Below are positions 58,374 through 64,000 of a stretch of 64,000 nt of DNA, in pieces. Under the pieces are notes generated by a model. It was given only the letters and a program-made list of their open reading frames with translations, did not search any database and had not been told where the DNA came from. The stretch covers positions 8,742,001 through 8,806,000 of the forward strand of contig JAKCOZ010000032.1 in assembly GCA_022605955.1 (NCBI GenBank). Direction: 5' to 3'. Position numbers and translations under genes: made by a program. Within the stretch, counting starts at the first letter, position 1. Every line of letters begins with the position of its first letter. This stretch comes from Rallus limicola. Taxonomy: Eukaryota; Chordata; Aves; Gruiformes; Rallidae.

Positions 58374-58854
58374 GTAACTGCTACCTATTTCTGCTGGGAT
58401 AATCCTTGTACTTTTTAAAATGTAATTCTGCATGTCTCATGTATTTAAGGGTTTGACAATAACTTTCCTATTTCACAGCTATTTAAAGTAACTGTGTGGG
58501 AGATCTCCAAAGTGAATGCCTTATGTAGTGCACGTCTGCATATGTAAAATGTGTTAAATCGAGATGCACAAGAAGAGGTTTCTGTGCCAACTAAAAAGGC
58601 ATGTATGGTAACCCTATCCCTCAGAATTTCAGTAGCTGAAAAAAAACTCTGCATCTCTCCTGGAATAAATACAGGGTGATTACAATATATCTTCAGCCTG
58701 CACCAAATTATCCTAAGGCTAGAGTTAGAGATAAGAGATAAAAATAGAGCAATGTCTCTTTGCAGAGACAGCTCATATTTCCTTAGGACTTAGCCTGGTT
58801 ACCAGTTTCTCTACTTTGTCTCTCTCTACAGTTTATCATGGAGAATTCTTTATG

Positions 58855-58902
58855 GGAGATGATCTCTCAAGGTCCCTTCCAACCCCTATGATTCTGTGAT
58901 TT
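58855..58902 (+). mobile_element. CR1 terminal fragment, sense
   Basis: Only the last ~50 bases of a CR1: GAGATGATCTCTCAAGGTCC, then CTTCCAACCCCTATGATTCT, then GTGATTTC. Confidence 0.85.
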
Positions 58903-59280
58903 CAAATCACCTGTGCCAGGGCATGTAGAGTGCTTTAGACCCAAAGGTTGGCGTTAAAGCACGTACTTGTGAGAACTCCCCTCGTGGTGGTCTCTGCTGA
59001 GCTGTAATTGCTGGCTTGAAACCTCAGGCAGCAGCCTGCTTTGTAGCAGCACTGCAATCTGTCACTTTCCTGTTCAGGGTTGACATTTGGGTTGTGCAGT
59101 TTGTTGAGGTTCTTCCCCAAGATAACCTTCCACTGCATTTTTTCCTCTTAGGCTGTAAGCAATGTAGTTCCAGCAAAAAAAAAATATTTCTTTCCTTCTG
59201 TTATGTCTTTTTTCTCTTCTGTCCTACTGTCCTCTCTCAGCACACTTCTATATTCTGTTTTTCTCCTCCCTCCTCTTTAT

Positions 59281-59345
59281 GTTTTTTTTTTTTTGGAGGG
59301 GGGGGTGTTTGGGTTTGGTTTTTTTTTTTTGGGGGGGGGGGGGGC
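59281..59345 (+). repeat. T-run / G-run low-complexity zone
   Basis: T13 then GGAGGGGGGGG, GGG and GG groups, T12, then a run of 14 G. The G groups on the transcribed-sense strand could fold as a G-quadruplex. Homopolymer lengths are also prone to sequencing error. Confidence 0.85.
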
Positions 59346-62127
59346 CTTGTTGTGTGTGTGGTTTTTTTACCCTTACAGGAATATATTTAGCATTTGTTTG
59401 GGGGGGGTTGGCACCAGCTTTCCTCAGCTCAGTGAGTCACCGGCAAGTGCTGTCATGGACAATCTGACAGACAGGATCCACCCATCCCCTGCTGTGGAGT
59501 TTCCATAGACTTCTGCAGCACTGTCTTGCAAACTTTATGAGCAGGAGGAGATAGTAAGGGGCTGTCTAGAAGTCCCTTGGGGCACATCTCCACACTGTGG
59601 CCACTTTTGAAGCCTAGAGCTTATAATCCAGGGAGTAAGGCTCTTCTGTGCTCTCTTGTAGCTCAATCAGATATTTTAAAAAAAACCCTGCAAACCCTCT
59701 TGATTTGGTTTCTACCATCATAAGTGAGAATCTCTTCCTAGGAACTACATTTCCTTGTTGCATGGATTTCATCTCAGGTCTTATCCCTAAACTTAACCTG
59801 CTGCTCAAGGCCTATGGGTTTTGAATTTGTTCCTCTTTTGAGGACATTCACACAGCCTGGCCTAGAACTGACTAGCCAAAACCAGGCAGAGGAGAACATG
59901 GGATAGTGTTTCTGAAATGGCCGAAAGACACACTCTGACCTGCAGAAGCTTGCATAAACACCTTCAGCAAAATGGGAGCCTTCTCTCTGAAAGAGGAAAA
60001 ACTATGTCATATGTTAAAAAGTAAAAAGAAGAAAGTTCAGAGCTTCCTGAGATTCCCTCTGATGTGTTAATTCTGCTGTTTTCAGAAGGTAAGCTAAGAA
60101 GTAGCAGAACCTCCGAATGACAGAAATTAATTCATCCATTAGGCACTATAGTACTGTCCTCTGCAAAAAAAATAAGTGGTTCCATTCTCTTCAAATTAAG
60201 TCATGTAGTATTGGAAATAGGGTACATCTTTGAAAGAACTTGAGCTTCACAAAGTTTTCTCATGTTATATAAACCTCAGAAGAATAACCAGGCTGCAGTT
60301 TGATAGCTGTTTCCTGCAACAGCTTCAGTGTAGTGCTGACGCTTTTTCACACTGGAATAACTTCAGATTTATTTCAGGAGAGACAATGACCTAATGGATT
60401 ATCTGGGAAAAACTGAATTGTAGGCCTGAGAATGCCAGTGATTTTCTGTGTGAGAAATGACAACTCTGTATATCAATTACCAGCTTTTTAAATTATTCTT
60501 TTCCCAGGCTTGCTTGGCTCTCCATTTTTCTTGGTGTTTTTGTTGGTTTTGCTTTTGTGTTTTGCCCCAGAGTTAGTATCACTTTCCCTGATTAAAGTCC
60601 TTTGATGCAACTACAATGAGCTATGTATCAGCTAATTTTATTTTTGCCTAGTCAGGTATTGGATACTCTGATCTCTATGGCCCTTTTGTTGTTCTGGGTT
60701 TTTTAGCTTTTTGGATTTTTGTTTTGGGCTTTTTTTGGTTGGGGATTTGGTGGTGGTGGTGGGTTTTTTTAAAGCTGTAATGTGACTGTCACCATCTTTG
60801 ATCAGTGACAGTCTTTGATCAGTCTTGAATTTCTTTATCTTTTAATACTTTCTTGAAAATCTTTGTAAATACAGTTATATGACAGTGCTTATATAGTATC
60901 TCCACCAAGTCATGGTTGATGAGGGAATGCCTCTCACAACATGGACTGGAGAACATTGTTATATGTAATGTTTCTGTGTTAAAAGTGGGAAGCAACAGCA
61001 TTGAAATATTAACTGACTTGTTTAAGATTGCAGAATATCATCTTCTGCAATAGACTTAAGACCGAGCTTGATTTAGGTCATAACAAAAGACAGTATTCCA
61101 ATGATGTTTCGTCATCTTCAGTTCCTTTAGCATCCAGTCTTGTCTCTTGCTCTTTTGTGTGAAATCTGGCTAGTTGCTGCACTTTTCTCATCCATGACAG
61201 ATTTTTGTCTAGCATCTTCTTGATTTTTCCAAATCAATGTGTGACTGGTCCGCAGCTTCCTTTCTTTTCCATCAGTCAGCCTCTTTTGTACAAGTCTCTC
61301 CAATGAGGGAGTCCCATATCATCTTCTCAATTTCTTACTCCATTAATTAAGAATTAGTGTGGTTTATTGGCTGTTATTGTTAGAAAGACTTTTTACCTGA
61401 AGGATCTTTCTTATAAAAATAGAACAGAACAATGTATGAAGCCTCACAATTTTTTACTATCTCCTAAAAAGCATCACCAGTTATAAACTGTTATCAGGAA
61501 GGTTTGCTGGCTGATGAAAATGAATCTTTTTTTTTTCTATCCCTCTGTTTAACTACACTAGAAGACAGTGAAAACATTTAAAATGCATTGCTACTATCAA
61601 CCTTCCATGCAGATAATTGCTGTAGTAGCCTTTGGGAATAGAAGAGAGGCTTATCCAGCCAACATAAATCACAAGAAAGATGCCCATGAGATAATCTTAA
61701 CTTGAAAGATGTAACCGTGTCCAAGAATGTCTGCTTCTTGGCACTGAACATAAACCGCTTTCACATTCTGACAGTATTAGCCTGTTGGCTTTCATCATCT
61801 TTCTTCTGTGTCGTCTTAAAAATTACATCACTCTGTATTTCCACCTTTATTTTGAATGTTTGTCATTACTGTTATGATATGGCCCTGGGAAGAAAGAATC
61901 TGCTGGAGAGCCTGAGATCTCAGCTGCTCTTACTTTGCTGCTCTGCCTTTGCTGACTACAGTCACATGAGGGCACCACATCTGCGAGCAAGAGGGTCAGT
62001 TTCTTCAGGACGGCAAACATTGTGTACCGCCAGTAATTTCTAGATTATATGCTATTACGTGTTACCAGAATTAACTCCTATGCTTGAAGCTAATTCTGGC
62101 ATTAGAAGGACTAAGTAATAAAATTTT

Positions 62128-62168
62128 TTAAAAAAACCAAAAAAAACCCCAAAACCCCAAACCACAAA
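62128..62168 (+). repeat. A/C-rich low-complexity tract
   Basis: Runs of A separated by CC to CCCC. Resembles the tract at 15655. Confidence 0.8.
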
Positions 62169-63039
62169 TGGAAGAAGGTGCATTGAGGTTGATCTGAGGA
62201 GCTCACGTACCTCTGCTAACAAGACTTCTTTCATTCTGGCATATGCTTTTAATCTTTTTTCATGGGATAAGGTTAGCCCTTTAAAGTTCTGAGAATTGTT
62301 TTCACTTTGGAAATGTAATATATGTGGGCAGCTTGTTGAGGAATTATTGTAGTTGGTGCAAGAAACAACTCTTTAGGCAGGTTTTGTGCCTAACTGTGAA
62401 TGTTTCAGGTGTTTCCCGGTTGAAAATGGGCTGTCCCACTGCTACTGGTAGGACACATCATGGTGTTCTCATTCAGATTTTTTTGGCCCAGTCACCCTTG
62501 AAACTCTTGCTTTTGTACCAGTTTTGGTTCCACAAGTGTGGAGGTGTAAGGCATGTCTACAACCCACCTTCAAGAAGATGCTGGTGGAGGGTTGAGGAAT
62601 GAGGGAAGTTTGTAGTGATTGCTGACTGATGCTCTGAGCTGCTCTGCCATGCCTGCTATGTGCAGGCTATATTAGAACCGCGAGTTTAATGCAGCTTGTA
62701 GAAACAGCGAGTTTCAGGAGTCACAAAGTGCACTTTACATAACTTGAGTCACTCATCTGAATGATGCTGGCTGAAATAAGTTGTGTTTAGAGCATTGCTG
62801 GTATGGTATAACTGTTTTTTTAAGGTAGAGCTGCCTACAAACTGTAACCAAACGAACTCCAAATTCCATGTGGCTTTTGCTGGATCAAGAACCCTTGTGA
62901 CACTGAACTTAAGTTTAGTTTGGGTGCTCTCTGAGCTTGTAGATTTCTTCATATGACAAATGCTCTAAGAACAACGCGGAGGCATTTCATTGCCCTGAGC
63001 ATCCTATAATTCATCAGTGTTGGTTCTTCTTGTTCACAG

Positions 63040-63237
63040 AATGGTTTGTCTCCGTTGCACATGGCAACACAAGGAGATCATCTAAACTGTGTTCAGCTTC
63101 TGATTCAGCATAACGTGCCTGTAGATGACGTCACTAATGACTATCTGACTGCGCTGCATGTTGCCGCCCACTGTGGCCACTACAAAGTTGCCAAGGTTCT
63201 CTTGGACAAGAAAGCTAATCCTAATGCCAAAGCACTG
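63040..63237 (+). CDS. ANK3: ANK3 exon: ankyrin repeats 10 and 11
   Basis: The exon has 66 codons in phase 0-0 and encodes two complete repeats. Repeat 10 starts [20 protein letters not shown] and ends PVDDVTN. Repeat 11 starts [20 protein letters not shown] and ends [22 protein letters not shown] and [10 protein letters not shown] are ankyrin-G-like. The donor GTGAGT is strong. The protein continues with repeat 12 in an exon beyond the window. Confidence 0.97.
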
Positions 63238-64000
63238 GTGAGTACACAGCGGTTTACTATTCACAGCTAAACATTCTTCCAAAGTTGCAGTAAGACTTAT
63301 TTGAGATGTATTTTCTGCCTGCTGATGGCTGACAGTGAGGATATGTGGTGTTTCTGCAGCCCAAAAGAGGATGCTCGAGGTTCAAAGGGTTAATGATGTA
63401 GACATTTGCTTATGGATGGTCAACAATGACTTATGAATTTCTAGAGTAACTAGAGCACTTTTGCCTCCTAGTAGCTTGTTATGATTCTGAATATGTTGAG
63501 CAGCTGCAGACGTAACTGCTGTAGTGTTTGGTATGGAGAGAATTCTTATTTTCTAAATGTCTGCAGAGAGAAAACAAACAGGTATGCTTAAAATGGAGAG
63601 AACTTTTATTAGTTCTCAAAGATGTGAAATAGTAGAAAGTAGGAATGAATTACATAACATATTTGTGGTATTTTATAATTACGGTGATGGAGTCATACGC
63701 CTTTCTACTTTAAAAACAGCTTTGGCAACAAAACCTGTTAGTGTGATTAAAGCATATACAAACTGAAGGCATTAATGCGTTTAGTTCAAAATTATGCTTG
63801 CCATCCATTGTTTCTAAAATGTCTTTTTGATTTGTTCTTCAATAACTGTTCCAAACAAATTTACATTCTGACGGTAATTGGATTGACTGTGGGTTGCACA
63901 GCCTGATGCTACTAACCCATTCCGTTCCCGAAATATTATGTGAACTCCTGAAACCCTCATGAGCCAAGTGGGATTGACTGTCTTCACACCAGCACAGGTT
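63238..64000 (+). other. ANK3: 5' part of the next ANK3 intron
   Basis: No exon encoding the expected repeat 12 (a TPLHIACKKN-type start) was found in these 763 bases, and no repeat was recognised. Confidence 0.8.

Larger units (their letters stand above)
58374..63039 (+). other. ANK3: ANK3 intron (4.7 kb)
   Basis: Contains a small CR1 tail at 58855-58902, a G/T-rich homopolymer zone at 59281-59345 and another G-run near 59399, a duplicated TCTTTGATCAGT near 60796 and 60812, and an A/C-rich tract at 62128-62168. The rest is unrecognised. The acceptor is TTGTTCACAG. Confidence 0.85.

Overview
This is vertebrate, almost certainly bird, genomic DNA. It is mostly intron, contains many CR1 LINE 3' ends on both strands, and carries three related copies of an LTR of the avian endogenous-retrovirus type. 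The only gene I can support lies on the + strand. It is ANK3 (ankyrin-G), represented here by ten coding exons that encode ankyrin repeats 1 to 11 of the membrane-binding domain. Choosing ANK3 over ANK1 or ANK2 rests on residues remembered from the family (for example the stretches [45 protein letters not shown] and [18 protein letters not shown]). No search was run.

Layout. Bases 1-20966 are the 3' part of a long 5' intron; its upstream exon is outside the window. Exons follow at 20967-21068, 21475-21573, 21954-22052, 28199-28297, 32002-32187, 32732-32755 (a 24-bp microexon), 33982-34080, 48759-48857, 58275-58373 and 63040-63237. Bases 63238-64000 begin the next intron. All ten exons have AG/GT borders, all begin and end in phase 0, and all are multiples of 3. 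Together they make 368 codons with the microexon or 360 without it, with no stop or frameshift. Eight exons encode one repeat or, for the microexon, an inter-repeat insert; two exons (32002-32187 and 63040-63237) encode two repeats each.

The introns hold about 18 CR1 fragments, three solo-LTR-like insertions of 0.95-1.2 kb each with a perfect 5-bp target-site duplication, one of which sits inside a CR1, and several simple repeats. One CR1 carries an expanded pyrimidine hexamer tract. No second gene, tRNA, rRNA, CRISPR array or antisense gene could be supported. Most apparent open frames are chance frames in introns or inside repeats.

Function. Ankyrin-G is a cytoplasmic adaptor that clusters ion channels and cell-adhesion molecules at axon initial segments, nodes of Ranvier and lateral membranes and ties them to beta-spectrin. 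The window holds the first 11 of its 24 ankyrin repeats. I found no undescribed system. The most worthwhile observations are the microexon encoding MMVNRTTE between repeats 6 and 7, the LTR nested in a CR1, and the expanded CR1 pyrimidine tract.
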